A DNA stretch of 64,000 nt from Streptacidiphilus jeojiense. GTDB lineage: Bacteria; Actinomycetota; Actinomycetes; Streptomycetales; Streptomycetaceae. Where the stretch lies: assembly GCF_000719095.1 (NCBI RefSeq), contig NZ_JOEH01000034.1, positions 1-64,000 of the forward strand. The letters are read 5' to 3'. The translations under genes and the position numbers were made by a program. The notes under the pieces were generated by a model. The model did no database searches. It saw only the letters and a program-made list of their open reading frames with translations, and was not told where the DNA came from. Position 1 is the stretch's first letter. Each line of letters starts with the position of its first letter. Shown piece by piece: positions 26,263 through 35,515 of the stretch.

Positions 26263-27560
26263 CGGCGCTGCGGGTGTGGGCGGTCGAGGGCCTGCCGGAG
26301 ATCGCGGCCGGCGACGACCTGGGCGAGCTGGTCGCCGCGGCGGTGGGCGACACCCTGGCGGACGGCGACGTCCTGCTGGTGACGTCCAAGGTGGTCAGCA
26401 AGGCCGAGGGCCGGACGGTGCGGGCCGACGACCGGGAGGCCGCGATCGACGCCGAGACGGTGCGGGTGGTCGCCCGGCGCGGACGGACCAGGATCGTGGA
26501 GAACCGGCAGGGGATGGTGATGGCCGCGGCGGGGGTGGACGCCTCCAACACCCCGGCCGGGACCGTGCTGCTGCTGCCGGAGGACTCGGACGCCTCGGCC
26601 CGGGCGCTGCGCAAGCGGGTCGGCGAACTGACGGGCCGTCGGGTGGCGGTGCTGGTCACCGACACCTTCGGGCGACCCTGGCGGAACGGGTTGACGGACG
26701 TCGCGATCGGCGCGGCCGGGATCGACGTGCTGGAGGACCACCGCGGCCGGCTGGACTCGCACGGCAACGAACTGTCGATGACGGTCACCGCCACCGCCGA
26801 CGAACTGGCGGCCGCGGCCGACCTGGTCAAGGGCAAGGCCGGCGGCCTCCCGGTGGCCGTGGTCCGCGGCCTGGGCCGGCTGGTGACGGAGCAGGACGGC
26901 GCTGGCGTCCGCCCGATGATCCGCAGCGCGGCCGAGGACATGTTCCGGCTGGGCACCTCGGAGGCGGTGCGGGAGGCCGTGTTCGGGCGCCGTACGGTGC
27001 GCACGTTCACGGCGGAGCCGGTGGACGGCGCCGCGGTGCGGCGGGCGGTGGCGGCGGCGGTGACCGCGCCGGCGCCGCACCACACCACGCCGTGGCGGTT
27101 CGTGCTGCTGGAGAGCGCGGAGGTGCGGACCCGGCTGCTGGACGCGATGCTCGCGGCCTGGAACCGGGACCTCCGGGAGCTCGACGGCTGGAGCGAGGAG
27201 CGGGTGGCGACCCGGGTGCGCCGGGGCGATGTGCTGCGCAATGCGCCGTACCTGGTGGTGCCCTGCCTGGTGATGGACGGCTCGCACGACTATCCCGACG
27301 CCGGCCGGGCGGCCGCGGAGCGGGAGATGTTCGTGGTGGCGATGGGCGCCGCGGTGCAGAATCTGCTGGTCACGCTGGCGGGAGAGGGGTTGGGGACGGC
27401 GTGGGTGTCCTCCACGATGTTCTGCCGGGACGTGGTGCGGGGGGTGCTGGCGCTGCCGGACGGGTGGGATCCGATGGGGGCGGTCGCCGTGGGACACCCC
27501 GCGGGGGGCGCGGCGGAGCGGGCTCGGCGGGATGAGGCGGCGTTCATCGAGGTGCGCTGA
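26259..27560 (+). CDS. fbiB: bifunctional F420:glutamate ligase / FMN-dependent dehydro-F420-0 reductase
   Basis: 433 aa. N-terminal CofE-like ligase (1-240) with [32 protein letters not shown] and [18 protein letters not shown] adds the poly-gamma-glutamate tail. The C-terminal nitroreductase-fold domain (about 245-433: [48 protein letters not shown]) binds FMN. The fused form is typical of actinobacteria. GTG start overlaps the fbiA stop. Its 3' end abuts the first nested palindrome. Confidence 0.96.
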   Translation: MTALRVWAVEGLPEIAAGDDLGELVAAAVGDTLADGDVLLVTSKVVSKAEGRTVRADDREAAIDAETVRVVARRGRTRIVENRQGMVMAAAGVDASNTPAGTVLLLPEDSDASARALRKRVGELTGRRVAVLVTDTFGRPWRNGLTDVAIGAAGIDVLEDHRGRLDSHGNELSMTVTATADELAAAADLVKGKAGGLPVAVVRGLGRLVTEQDGAGVRPMIRSAAEDMFRLGTSEAVREAVFGRRTVRTFTAEPVDGAAVRRAVAAAVTAPAPHHTTPWRFVLLESAEVRTRLLDAMLAAWNRDLRELDGWSEERVATRVRRGDVLRNAPYLVVPCLVMDGSHDYPDAGRAAAEREMFVVAMGAAVQNLLVTLAGEGLGTAWVSSTMFCRDVVRGVLALPDGWDPMGAVAVGHPAGGAAERARRDEAAFIEVR

Positions 27561-27603
27561 AGCAGGTTCCTGACGGGACTTCGGGTGCGGGCTGTGGTGG
27601 GTT

Positions 27604-27684
27604 GGTCGCGCAGTTCCCCGCGCCCCTAGGGGGCTGCAACTGGGCCAGTTGCAAACGTGCAGGGGCGCGGGGAACTGCGCGACC
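27604..27684. repeat. nested GC-rich palindrome, copy 1 (convergent gap)
   Basis: Outer arms GGTCGCGCAGTTCCCCGCGC/CCCT (27604-27627) and their exact complement (27661-27684), around an inner palindrome CAACTGGGCCAGTTG. It lies between convergent fbiB and the glycosylase gene. Confidence 0.9.
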
Positions 27685-27704
27685 AGCCATGCACACGCCG
27701 CACC

Positions 27705-28634
27705 CTAGATCCCTCGGTAGTCGATCGGGGCGTACCGCGGTGCATGCCGGGGCGCGCGGAGGCGCGCGGCGCGGAGGAGTCGGCAGACGCGGTGGCGGTG
27801 GCCGCGGTAGGGCTCCAGGAGTTCCAGCATCACCGCGTCGTCGCTGCGTTCGCGCCCGGCCAGGGCCCAGCCGACGGTGTTGGGCAGGTGCAGGTCGCCG
27901 ACGGTGACCGCGTCGGCGTCGCCGTTGCTGCGCTGCAGGGTCTCGGCGGCGGTCCAGACACCGATGCCGGGGACCGCGGTGAGCAGCGCGGTGGCCTCCG
28001 GGGTCGGCAGCACCGAGGCCTGCTCCAGGCGGGCGGCCAGCCTCGCGGCGCGGACCACCGCGGCGGAGCGCTTGCCGTCGACGCCGGCGCGGTGCCACTC
28101 CCAGGACGGGATCACGGCCCAGTCCCGGGCGGACGGGATGATCCGCATCCCGGCCGGCGCCGGTCCCGGCGCCGGCGCGCCGTGCTGCAGCAGCAGGGTG
28201 CGCCAGGCGTCGTGCGCCTCGCCGACGGTGACCCGCTGGCCGAGCACCGCGGGCACCAGGGACTCCATGACCAGCCCGGTGCGGCCGATCCGCAGCCCGG
28301 GGTTGCGCCGGTGCGCCTCGCGGAGCAGGGCGTTGCCGCAGTGGTCGAAGCCGGAGGGGTCGTCCTCGGCGCCGAGCAGCGCCGGCAGCCGGTCCAGCAG
28401 CCAGTCGGCGCCGGGGCCCCAGGCCCTGGCCTCGACCTCGGTCGGGGTGCCGGCCACTCGCAGCGTGCCGAGCCCGCCGGGGGTGCGCGAGCAGCGCCAG
28501 AGCGCGCCGTCCGGAGTGCGCCGGTAGGCGGGGTCGCGCGGACCGAACCTCAGCACCCCGAGCGTGCCGGCGACATCGAGCGCCCCTTCCGGACGCCAGA
28601 CCCGCTGGGCCTCAGCAGCCTCGTCCGTACGCAT
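27705..28634 (-). CDS. DNA-3-methyladenine glycosylase (AlkA/HhH-GPD type)
   Basis: 309-aa base-excision enzyme removing alkylated purines. The helix-hairpin-helix LTAVPGIGVWTAAETL is followed by DADAVTVGDLHLPN, where the aspartate of GDLHLP is the catalytic residue. The N-terminal 150 residues form the AlkA N-domain and helical half (ESLVPAVLGQRVTVGEAHDAWRTL). The C-terminus is Arg/Pro-rich. Single gene, divergent from the TIGR03089 gene. Confidence 0.88.
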   Translation of the reverse strand: MRTDEAAEAQRVWRPEGALDVAGTLGVLRFGPRDPAYRRTPDGALWRCSRTPGGLGTLRVAGTPTEVEARAWGPGADWLLDRLPALLGAEDDPSGFDHCGNALLREAHRRNPGLRIGRTGLVMESLVPAVLGQRVTVGEAHDAWRTLLLQHGAPAPGPAPAGMRIIPSARDWAVIPSWEWHRAGVDGKRSAAVVRAARLAARLEQASVLPTPEATALLTAVPGIGVWTAAETLQRSNGDADAVTVGDLHLPNTVGWALAGRERSDDAVMLELLEPYRGHRHRVCRLLRAARLRAPRHAPRYAPIDYRGI

Positions 28635-28777
28635 CCCGCCAGGGTACGGGGTGTGGCGGGGGTGGGGAGCGAGGTTGCGGAGCTAGCAGAGGTTGTCGTT
28701 TCCTGACCGGGTTTCTCCGACCGGTGCTGGATGGGGTCGCAATCTCGCGATCCCCAGGGCATAGGCTGAGCACCACC

Positions 28778-29542
28778 ATGAGCCAGACACCCCTCAGCGG
28801 CGCAGAGACCCCCGCCGATCTGCTGCGCTCCGCCCTCGCGACCGACCCTGCCCGTCCACTGATCACCTACTACGACGACGCGACCGGCGAGAGAGTCGAA
28901 CTCTCCGTCAAGACCTTCGACAACTGGGTGGCGAAGACCGCCAATCTGTTGCAGGACGATCTCGCCGCGGCCCCGGACGACCGGGCGTCGCTGCTGCTGC
29001 CCGCGCACTGGCAGACCGCCATCTGGCTGTTCGCCTGCTGGTCGGTGGGGTTGACGGTGCTCCCGGGCGGCGATCCGGCCGAGGCCTCGCTGGTGGTGAG
29101 CGGACCCGACACCCTGGAGCAGGCGCTGGCCTGCCCCGGTGAGCGGGTGGCGCTGGCGCTGCGGCCGCTGGGCGGGCGCTTCCCCGAACTGCCGGCCGGG
29201 TTCCTGGACTACGCGGCCGAGGTGCCGGCCCAGGGCGACCGGTTCGTCCCCTACGCCCCGGTGGACCCGGACCGTCCGGCCCTGGTGATCGACGGCGAGC
29301 AGCTGACCGGGGCCCAGGTGGTGTCGCTGGCCGCCGAGCAGGCGGCCCGGCTGGAGCTCGGCCCCGGCGACCGGGTGCTGAGCACGCTGTCCTTCGACGA
29401 CTGGGCCGGCCTCGGCGGCGGCCTGCTGGCGCCGCTGGCGGCGGGCGGTTCGGTGGTGCTGTGCCGCAACAGCGAGAAGCTGGCGGACGAGGTGCTGGAG
29501 CAGCGGATGGCGTCGGAGCGGGTGACCCGCAGGATCAGCTGA
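28778..29542 (+). CDS. TIGR03089 family protein (partial AMP-ligase-like)
   Basis: 254 aa; resembles the N-terminal part of acyl/aryl-CoA ligases (TFDNWVAKTANLLQDDLAA; SLLLPAHWQTAIWLFACWSVG) but lacks the P-loop and the C-terminal catalytic lid, so it is unlikely to activate acids. Function unknown. Always next to LCP genes in actinobacteria as far as I recall. ATG at 28778 with TAGGCT 10 nt upstream and no ribosome site, so possibly leaderless. Confidence 0.85.
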   Translation: MSQTPLSGAETPADLLRSALATDPARPLITYYDDATGERVELSVKTFDNWVAKTANLLQDDLAAAPDDRASLLLPAHWQTAIWLFACWSVGLTVLPGGDPAEASLVVSGPDTLEQALACPGERVALALRPLGGRFPELPAGFLDYAAEVPAQGDRFVPYAPVDPDRPALVIDGEQLTGAQVVSLAAEQAARLELGPGDRVLSTLSFDDWAGLGGGLLAPLAAGGSVVLCRNSEKLADEVLEQRMASERVTRRIS

Positions 29543-29730
29543 CGGTCCGCCCTCCCCCCGGAGTGGACCATTCGGCGCGGGCCCGCCGCCCTTTCGGAGC
29601 AGTCGGCGTGCCGTCTGCGGCATGATCGTCGGGTTCTGCGGTGATCATGGAGAAACTGTGCAACTACCTGCACCGTTCGCGCGTCTGACAGGTGAACGCA
29701 CGTTCTGTTCTGCATGGGGGTGGTTCGCCG

Positions 29731-31044
29731 GTGCCCGAGAGTCCTGGGGACGAACAGGATCAGAATCCGCCCTCCGGGGTCGAGGACGGTGCGGAGGGGA
29801 CCGACCCGGGTGCCTCGGCGATCCCGTACCGCCACCACCGCCGCCGCTGGCGCATCGTCCGCTGGGTGGCGCTGGGTCTGGGCCTGGTGCTGGTCGGGGC
29901 CTCGGTGACGGTGTGGCTCGGCTACCGGAAGCTCAACCACAACATCCACACCGACACCACCACCGAGAAGCTGCTCGGACCGCCGGCCCTGCGCCCCACC
30001 GTGGCCCCGGTCGCCTACAACGCCGAGAACATACTGATCATCGGCTCGGACAGCAGGGACGGCGCGAACAGCGCCTACGGCGACCCCAACGGCACCGCCC
30101 GGTCCGACACCACGATCCTGCTGCACCTGTCCCAGGACCGTAAGAGCGCGGTCGCGATGAGCATCCCGCGCGACGCCATGGTGCAGATCCCCGCCTGCCA
30201 GCTCGCCGACGGCAGCCGTACCAAGGCCCAGTTCGCCCAGTTCAACTGGGCGTTCGAGTTCGGCGGCACCGCCTGCACCATCCGCACCCTGGAGAACCTC
30301 ACCAAGATCCGGATCGACCACTTCATGGTGGTGGACTTCAACGGCTTCAAGAACATGGTCAACGCCGTCGGCGGGGTCCAGGTCTGCCTGGCGAAGCCGG
30401 TCAACGACCCCGACTCGCACCTGGTGCTGCCGGCCGGACGGCAGACCATCAACGGGAACCAGGCCCTGGGGTTCGTCCGGGCCAGGGAGACCATCGGCGA
30501 CGGCAGCGACACCGAGCGGATCGGCCGCCAGCAGCAGTTCCTCTCCTCGCTGGTGCAGAAGGTGGAGAGCAACGGGGTGCTCTTCAACCCGACCAAGCTG
30601 TACCCGCTGCTGGACGCGGCAACCTCGGCCATCACCGTCGACCCCGGCCTGAACACCGTCGGCAAGCTGTACGACCTGGCGACCAGCCTCAAGGACCTGC
30701 CCAGCGACAAGCTGGTGCTGCTCACCGCACCGAGGGAGCCGTACGTCAACGACTCCAACCGGGACCAGTTCCAGCAGCCCGAGGCGGACCAACTGTTCGC
30801 CCGGATCAGGAACGACGAGCCGGTACAGGTCTCCGGGGCGACCGACGGCTCCGCGTCAGCTTCCCCGTCCGCGTCCGCCTCCCCGTCCACATCCCCTTCC
30901 GCCTCCGCGTCCCGAGCCGCCGCGGCCGGGGTGCAGGGCAGGGCAACCGGATCGGCCTCCGCCAGTGCCGCACCGTCCTCCGCGACACCCGGACCGACCT
31001 TCACCGGACGTACCGCAAACCAGGACATCTGCGCATCATCCTGA
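29731..31044 (+). CDS. LCP family phosphotransferase 1 (no LytR C-terminal domain)
   Basis: 437 aa. Acidic N-tail, membrane helix at 42-64, then an extracytoplasmic LCP domain: ENILIIGSDSRDG, RSDTTILLHLS, AMSIPRDAMVQIP, IDHFMVVDFNGFKNMVNAVGGV, and GFVRARETIGDGSDTERIGRQQQFL. These Asp and Arg residues bind magnesium and the pyrophosphate of a lipid-linked glycopolymer for transfer to peptidoglycan. The tail is Ser/Ala/Pro-repetitive with no LytR_C domain; that domain is encoded by the next gene. GTG 29731 is preferred (GGGGGTGG upstream); GTG 29692 is an alternative. First of six LCP genes. Confidence 0.93.
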   Translation: MPESPGDEQDQNPPSGVEDGAEGTDPGASAIPYRHHRRRWRIVRWVALGLGLVLVGASVTVWLGYRKLNHNIHTDTTTEKLLGPPALRPTVAPVAYNAENILIIGSDSRDGANSAYGDPNGTARSDTTILLHLSQDRKSAVAMSIPRDAMVQIPACQLADGSRTKAQFAQFNWAFEFGGTACTIRTLENLTKIRIDHFMVVDFNGFKNMVNAVGGVQVCLAKPVNDPDSHLVLPAGRQTINGNQALGFVRARETIGDGSDTERIGRQQQFLSSLVQKVESNGVLFNPTKLYPLLDAATSAITVDPGLNTVGKLYDLATSLKDLPSDKLVLLTAPREPYVNDSNRDQFQQPEADQLFARIRNDEPVQVSGATDGSASASPSASASPSTSPSASASRAAAAGVQGRATGSASASAAPSSATPGPTFTGRTANQDICASS

Positions 31045-31137
31045 CCACTCTCACCTCCCTTCGCACCACCCCCACGAACAGACCGGCTAGTGTGGCCGAC
31101 TCGGAAGAATGCTGAGCGGAGCAGAGCGGAGCGGCAC

Positions 31138-31992
31138 GTGCAGAGGGGCCATGGGACCGGAGCGGATCCCGGCTTCGACAGCTCCGACGGCGTCGGAGCC
31201 GTCGACCCGGCCGACCTCTGGGTCCTGGATCCGGCGACCGGCGAGTACCGGATGCGGTTGCCCGGCGAGCTGCCACCGCCCGCAGCGCCCCGGCCGGCGC
31301 CGGTGCCCACGTCCGCACAGGCAGCCGCACCCGTACCCGGGGCCGGTCCGGAGCAGCCGCCCGTCGGCCCCCGCCGGGCCGCCCGGCGTCGGCAGCAGGC
31401 ACGCAGCGGACCCTGGCTGGCCGGGGTGGCCTGCTTCCTGCTGGCCGTGGGCGGAGGCTGCATCTACGTGCTGGCCGCGAACGCCCACAGCGGCTCCGCC
31501 CAGGCCGCGGCGACCGGCAGCGCCGCCGCGAGCCCGAGCGCGACCTGTTCCGCAGCGCCGACCAGGGCCGCCGTCCCGGTGGCCGAACCCGCCGTCTCCG
31601 GCAGCTTCCTGGCCGGGGAGAAGGCCGCCGCGCTGGACACCCGGGTGACCGTGCTGAACGGCAGCGGCGTCCTCGGCGAGGCCGAGACCGTGCTCAGCTG
31701 GATGCAGAACACCGAGAAGTGGCTCCGCACCAGCAACGGCGGCCCCGCGGACCGGACGCCGACCACCACCCTGGTGTACGCGCCCAACCACGTCAGCCAG
31801 GCCCGCACCGTGGCCGCGGCGATGGGCCTGCCCGCGTCCGCACTGCACGGCGACGGGAAGACCACCGGCCTGCGCGACCCCATGGTGCTGACGCTGGGTC
31901 AGGACTTCCACGGCATAGGCAAGCCGTTCGCGGCCCCCTCCCCCGCAGCCGCTGCCGGCAGTCAGACGAAGGCGGCCTGCGGCAGCCATTAG
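31138..31992 (+). CDS. stand-alone LytR_C-domain membrane protein
   Basis: 284 aa. Cytoplasmic Pro/Ala-rich region with DLWVLDPATGEYRMRLPGEL, one membrane helix (about 115-135: WLAGVACFLLAVGGGCIYVL), a low-complexity linker, then a LytR_C domain (VTVLNGSGVLGEAE ... TTTLVYAPNHVSQARTVAAAMGL ... MVLTLGQDF). The LCP catalytic domain is absent. It sits directly after LCP1, which lacks LytR_C, so the two may act as a split pair. GTG at 31138 has GGAG upstream; the frame is open from 31090, where TAGTGT looks like a -10 element. Confidence 0.85.
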   Translation: MQRGHGTGADPGFDSSDGVGAVDPADLWVLDPATGEYRMRLPGELPPPAAPRPAPVPTSAQAAAPVPGAGPEQPPVGPRRAARRRQQARSGPWLAGVACFLLAVGGGCIYVLAANAHSGSAQAAATGSAAASPSATCSAAPTRAAVPVAEPAVSGSFLAGEKAAALDTRVTVLNGSGVLGEAETVLSWMQNTEKWLRTSNGGPADRTPTTTLVYAPNHVSQARTVAAAMGLPASALHGDGKTTGLRDPMVLTLGQDFHGIGKPFAAPSPAAAAGSQTKAACGSH

Positions 31993-32043
31993 CCCGGTGC
32001 GCACCGGGCGCAGACGCCCGAGCACGAAGGCAGGCCACCGCCG

Positions 32044-33630
32044 ATGAGCAGCAACCAGCCAGGCAGCAACCAGACCGGCAACCGCCGCCGCCGGGCCGAA
32101 CCCCAGGGACGGCGACGCAGGTGCCGGCCCGAACGCCCGCAGGTACGGATCCGCCGGATCGCACTGGGCTGCGCCCTGCTGCTGCTGATCGGGACGGGCT
32201 GCGCCTGGGGCTACGTGCAGTACCTGGACAGCAACATCAAGCACGGTGCGCTCAGCTTCGGCGACCAGGGCGCCGCCTCCCAGGACGCCTTCGGGCACAC
32301 CCCGCTGAACATCCTGATGATCGGTTCGGACACCCGGGACACCGCCGCCGACCTCTCCCTGGGCGGGGCCCGGGCCAGCGTCGGCGGACCGGTCCACGCC
32401 GACGTGGAGATCCTGCTGCACGTCTCGGCGGACCGCAGCAACGCCTCGCTGATCAGCATCCCGCGCGACACCATGGTCGACATCCCGGCCTGTACCGACC
32501 CGGCGACCGGGAAGACCTACCCCGAGTCGCCGCACGAGCAGATCACCGACAGCCTGTCGCACGGCGGCCCCGGCTGCACCGTCTACACCTGGCACCAGTT
32601 GACGGGCATTCACATCGACCACTACATGATGGTCGACTTCGGCGGCGTGGTGAGCATGGCCGACGCGGTGGGCGGGGTCCCGGTCTGCACCCTGGGGAAC
32701 GTGGCCGACCCGTACTCGCACCTGCGGCTCACCAGGGGCACCCATGTCGTCAAGGGCGTCCAGGCGCTGGAGTGGCTGCGCACCCGGCACGGTTTCGGGG
32801 ACGGCAGCGACCTCTACCGGACCCAGGTCCAGCACATGTACCTGACCTCGCTGCTGCGCCAGCTGCGCTCGGCCGGGACGCTCACCGACCCGGGCCGGAT
32901 CCTCTCGCTGGCCGACGCCGCCACCAAGGCACTGACCGTGGACGACGGGCTGGACAGCGTGGGCAGGCTGGCCGGGCTCGCCGACCAGCTGAAGGGGCTG
33001 CAGCCGGACCGGCTGACCACGGTGACCATGCCCTACGCCGAGGACCCGAGCAACCCCAGGGCCTGGGTGATCCCGATGCCGGGCGACGCGGAGCGGCTGT
33101 TCTCGATGGTGCGCGGCGACATCCCGCTGGACGCCCACGGCGCCCCGGCGGGCACGGCCTCCGCCTCGGCCTCTGTCTCGGCCTCCGCCCCCGCATCGCC
33201 CCCGCCCGCGCCGAGCGCCGCCCCGGCCGCCCCCGCGGTCCCGGCCGAGGTGCACCTCACCGTGCAGAACGGCAGCGGCATCGCCGGCCGGGCCACCGCG
33301 CTCACCTCCGCCCTGCGGGCCAAGGGCTTCACCCGCACCCGCAACGGCCTCAACGCGCCCGAGCACCAGCACAGCACCACCCTGAGCTACCCCTCCGCGG
33401 ACCTGGCCGGGGCCCAACTGGTCGCCAGGGCCCTGCACCTGCCCGCCGCGGACCTGCACGAGTCGGCGACGGCGGCGCAGCCGCTGCTGGTGGTCGGCTC
33501 CGACTGGCCGACCGGCAGCACCTTCCCGGCCGTGGCCACCCCCTCCGCCGGCGCGGTACCGACCACCGCGGCGCAGCAGAGCGGGGACCAGAGCAAATGC
33601 GCAAAGGTGAACCCCGTTTACGCATGGTGA
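32044..33630 (+). CDS. LCP family phosphotransferase 2 with LytR_C domain
   Basis: 528 aa. Arg-rich cytoplasmic tail, membrane helix 39-58, LCP domain (PLNILMIGSDTRD, HADVEILLHVS, ISIPRDTMVDIP, IDHYMMVDFGGVVSMADAVGGV, EWLRTRHGFGDGSDLYR), a Pro/Ala/Ser linker, and a C-terminal LytR_C domain (VHLTVQNGSGIAGRATAL ... QPLLVVGSDWPTG). It ends in CAKVNPVYAW, similar to LCP3's end. Clear paralogue of LCP3. ATG start 51 bp after the LytR_C protein, suggesting co-transcription. Confidence 0.94.
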   Translation: MSSNQPGSNQTGNRRRRAEPQGRRRRCRPERPQVRIRRIALGCALLLLIGTGCAWGYVQYLDSNIKHGALSFGDQGAASQDAFGHTPLNILMIGSDTRDTAADLSLGGARASVGGPVHADVEILLHVSADRSNASLISIPRDTMVDIPACTDPATGKTYPESPHEQITDSLSHGGPGCTVYTWHQLTGIHIDHYMMVDFGGVVSMADAVGGVPVCTLGNVADPYSHLRLTRGTHVVKGVQALEWLRTRHGFGDGSDLYRTQVQHMYLTSLLRQLRSAGTLTDPGRILSLADAATKALTVDDGLDSVGRLAGLADQLKGLQPDRLTTVTMPYAEDPSNPRAWVIPMPGDAERLFSMVRGDIPLDAHGAPAGTASASASVSASAPASPPPAPSAAPAAPAVPAEVHLTVQNGSGIAGRATALTSALRAKGFTRTRNGLNAPEHQHSTTLSYPSADLAGAQLVARALHLPAADLHESATAAQPLLVVGSDWPTGSTFPAVATPSAGAVPTTAAQQSGDQSKCAKVNPVYAW

Positions 33631-33679
33631 CGAAATGTTCCAGAACTGTCCGGATTCCCATTCTCAGAACCTCGACAGC

Positions 33680-33707
33680 TGGACGACAGATCACGAATGG
33701 ATAGAGT
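33680..33707 (+). promoter_or_regulatory. candidate promoter for LCP3
   Basis: TGGACG, 16 nt, TAGAGT in the 162-bp gap before LCP3. The gap's lower GC content supports a promoter. Confidence 0.4.
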
Positions 33708-33792
33708 CGATCCCCAGCGGCTACCGGGGGTGAAGTAGGCCGTCAGGCTCCGCACCGGGGGTGCAGCGGGCCGCGCCATCACAATTGCGGGG

Positions 33793-35508
33793 GTGTGCTG
33801 TCCCTTGTCGCCAGAAAACGGCCGTTCCGGTCGAAATGCACAATCGTCGTCATCGACCGGCCGAGGAGGCCAGGAGGAACCCTGGGGAGGTCGGGCGGCA
33901 GCCCGCAAGGCCGCAGGTTCGGGGCGGCGCGGACGGCCCGGCCGGGCGAAAGCGACCGGCCGAAAACGAATACTGAAGTACACAGCGTACGGAAGTGCCG
34001 GAATTCTGGTACTCGGAGCGGGTTCCGCCTTCGCCTATGTCTCGTACCTCAACGGGAATATCAGGACCAGCCACTTCGCAGGCGATCACAAACTCCCGCC
34101 GCCGAAGGCCGACGCCAGCGGCCACACCCCGCTGAACATCCTGCTGATAGGAACGGACACCCGCAGCAGCGCGGAGGACTGCGCACTCGGCGGCTCCTGC
34201 GACGAGAGCGGCCCCGGCAACGCGGACGTGGAGATCATCCTGCATGTCTCCGCCGACCGCAGCAACGCCTCCATGCTGAGCATCCCCCGCGACACCGACA
34301 CCGACATACCGGCGTGCACGGGCAGCAACGGCACCAGGTACGCGCCGGTGCACTACATCATCAACTCCAGCTTCGGCCGCGGCGGCGCGGGCTGCACCGA
34401 GGCCGCCGTGGAGCAGCTGACCGGCATCTCCATCACCGACACGATGACCGTGGACTTCAGCGGGGTGGTGAAGATGGCCGGCGCCGTCGGCGGCGTCCCG
34501 GTCTGCCTGGCCCAGAACATCGACGACAACTACGTCTACCGCGACAAGACCGGTCTGCACGACCAGGGTTCGCACCTGATCCTGGCCGCGGGCAAGCACA
34601 TCGTGCTCAACTCGATGCAGTCACTGGAGTGGCTGCGCACCCGGCACGCCTTCGCCCCGGACGGCAGCGACATCGGCCGCGCCGACGCCCAGCACATGTA
34701 CCTCAACTCGCTGATCCGGACCCTGCGTTCGAACGGGACGGTGACCGACCCGGGCAAGATGCTGAGCCTGGCGCAGAGCGCGATCAAGAGCATCATCTTC
34801 TCGGACAACCTCAACAGCGTCACCAAGCTGCTGGGGCTGGCGGACCAGCTCAAGGGGGTGAAGACGGACCGGATCGAGTCGGTGACCATGCCGTACATCG
34901 CGGATCCGAAGAACCCCACGGCCTGGCTGGTGCCCGAACCCGTCAAGGCCCAGCACCTCTTCTCGATGATCGCCAACGACATCCCGCTGGACGGCAGCAC
35001 GGCCTCCCCCGCCGCATCGGCATCGGCTTCGGCGACGCCCTCGCCTGCCCCGTCCAAGAGCGCGACCCCGCCGCCCGCCAAGGGCAGCTTCACGGTCACC
35101 GTGGTCAACGCCAGTGGCGGCAGCTTCGACAACCGCGCCTCCGGCATGGTGACCGCGCTCAAGGGCCTAGGCTTCACCGGGTCGAAGGTCGGCAACAGCC
35201 CGGCCACGGCCGCGAAGACCAGCACGCTGACCTACCCCGCCGCGCTGAAGGCCCAGGCCACGGAGGTGGCGACGGCGCTGCACCTGACCGCCGGGGCGCT
35301 GAAGCAGTCGGCCGACGCCACCGGGGTCACCCTGGACATCGGCCTGGACTGGCCCAGCGGTGACGACTTCCGCACCACCCTGCCCAAGCAGGGGTCGGTG
35401 CCGACCGACTCGCACGCCAAGAACGCCGACGACAACAGCGGCTGTATGAACGTCATGCCCAACTACCAGTGGAAGGGCAGCACTCCGCCGTCGCAGCCCA
35501 AGCTTTGA
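33793..35508 (+). CDS. LCP family phosphotransferase 3 with LytR_C domain
   Basis: 571 aa. Basic/Gly-rich cytoplasmic tail, membrane helix about 63-84, LCP domain (PLNILLIGTDTRSS, NADVEIILHVS, LSIPRDTDTDIP, TMTVDFSGVVKMAGAVGGV, EWLRTRHAFAPDGSDIGRAD), Pro/Ser linker, and LytR_C domain (FTVTVVNASGGSFDNRASGM ... VTLDIGLDWPSGDDF). In the membrane-proximal segment IDHY is replaced by ISITDTMTV, so an LCP-typical His is missing. The start is uncertain: GTG 33793 has no good ribosome site. An overlapping frame beginning ATG 33836 stops at 33976 and cannot be the gene. Confidence 0.9.
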   Translation: MCCPLSPENGRSGRNAQSSSSTGRGGQEEPWGGRAAARKAAGSGRRGRPGRAKATGRKRILKYTAYGSAGILVLGAGSAFAYVSYLNGNIRTSHFAGDHKLPPPKADASGHTPLNILLIGTDTRSSAEDCALGGSCDESGPGNADVEIILHVSADRSNASMLSIPRDTDTDIPACTGSNGTRYAPVHYIINSSFGRGGAGCTEAAVEQLTGISITDTMTVDFSGVVKMAGAVGGVPVCLAQNIDDNYVYRDKTGLHDQGSHLILAAGKHIVLNSMQSLEWLRTRHAFAPDGSDIGRADAQHMYLNSLIRTLRSNGTVTDPGKMLSLAQSAIKSIIFSDNLNSVTKLLGLADQLKGVKTDRIESVTMPYIADPKNPTAWLVPEPVKAQHLFSMIANDIPLDGSTASPAASASASATPSPAPSKSATPPPAKGSFTVTVVNASGGSFDNRASGMVTALKGLGFTGSKVGNSPATAAKTSTLTYPAALKAQATEVATALHLTAGALKQSADATGVTLDIGLDWPSGDDFRTTLPKQGSVPTDSHAKNADDNSGCMNVMPNYQWKGSTPPSQPKL

Positions 35509-35515
35509 CGGAGCC

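Noticed and set aside
27561..27704. CRISPR or insertion sequence
   Set aside because: No repeated spacers, transposase or target-site duplication; it is a nested palindrome at a gene end.
30841..30990. Ser-Ala-Pro repeat at the end of LCP1 as a mobile repeat
   Set aside because: Ordinary low-complexity wall-spanning tail with imperfect codon repeats; similar linkers occur in the other LCP proteins.
33761..33976. 71-aa ORF overlapping the LCP3 start
   Set aside because: Stops within the N-tail region of LCP3; the downstream LCP domain is in the other frame.
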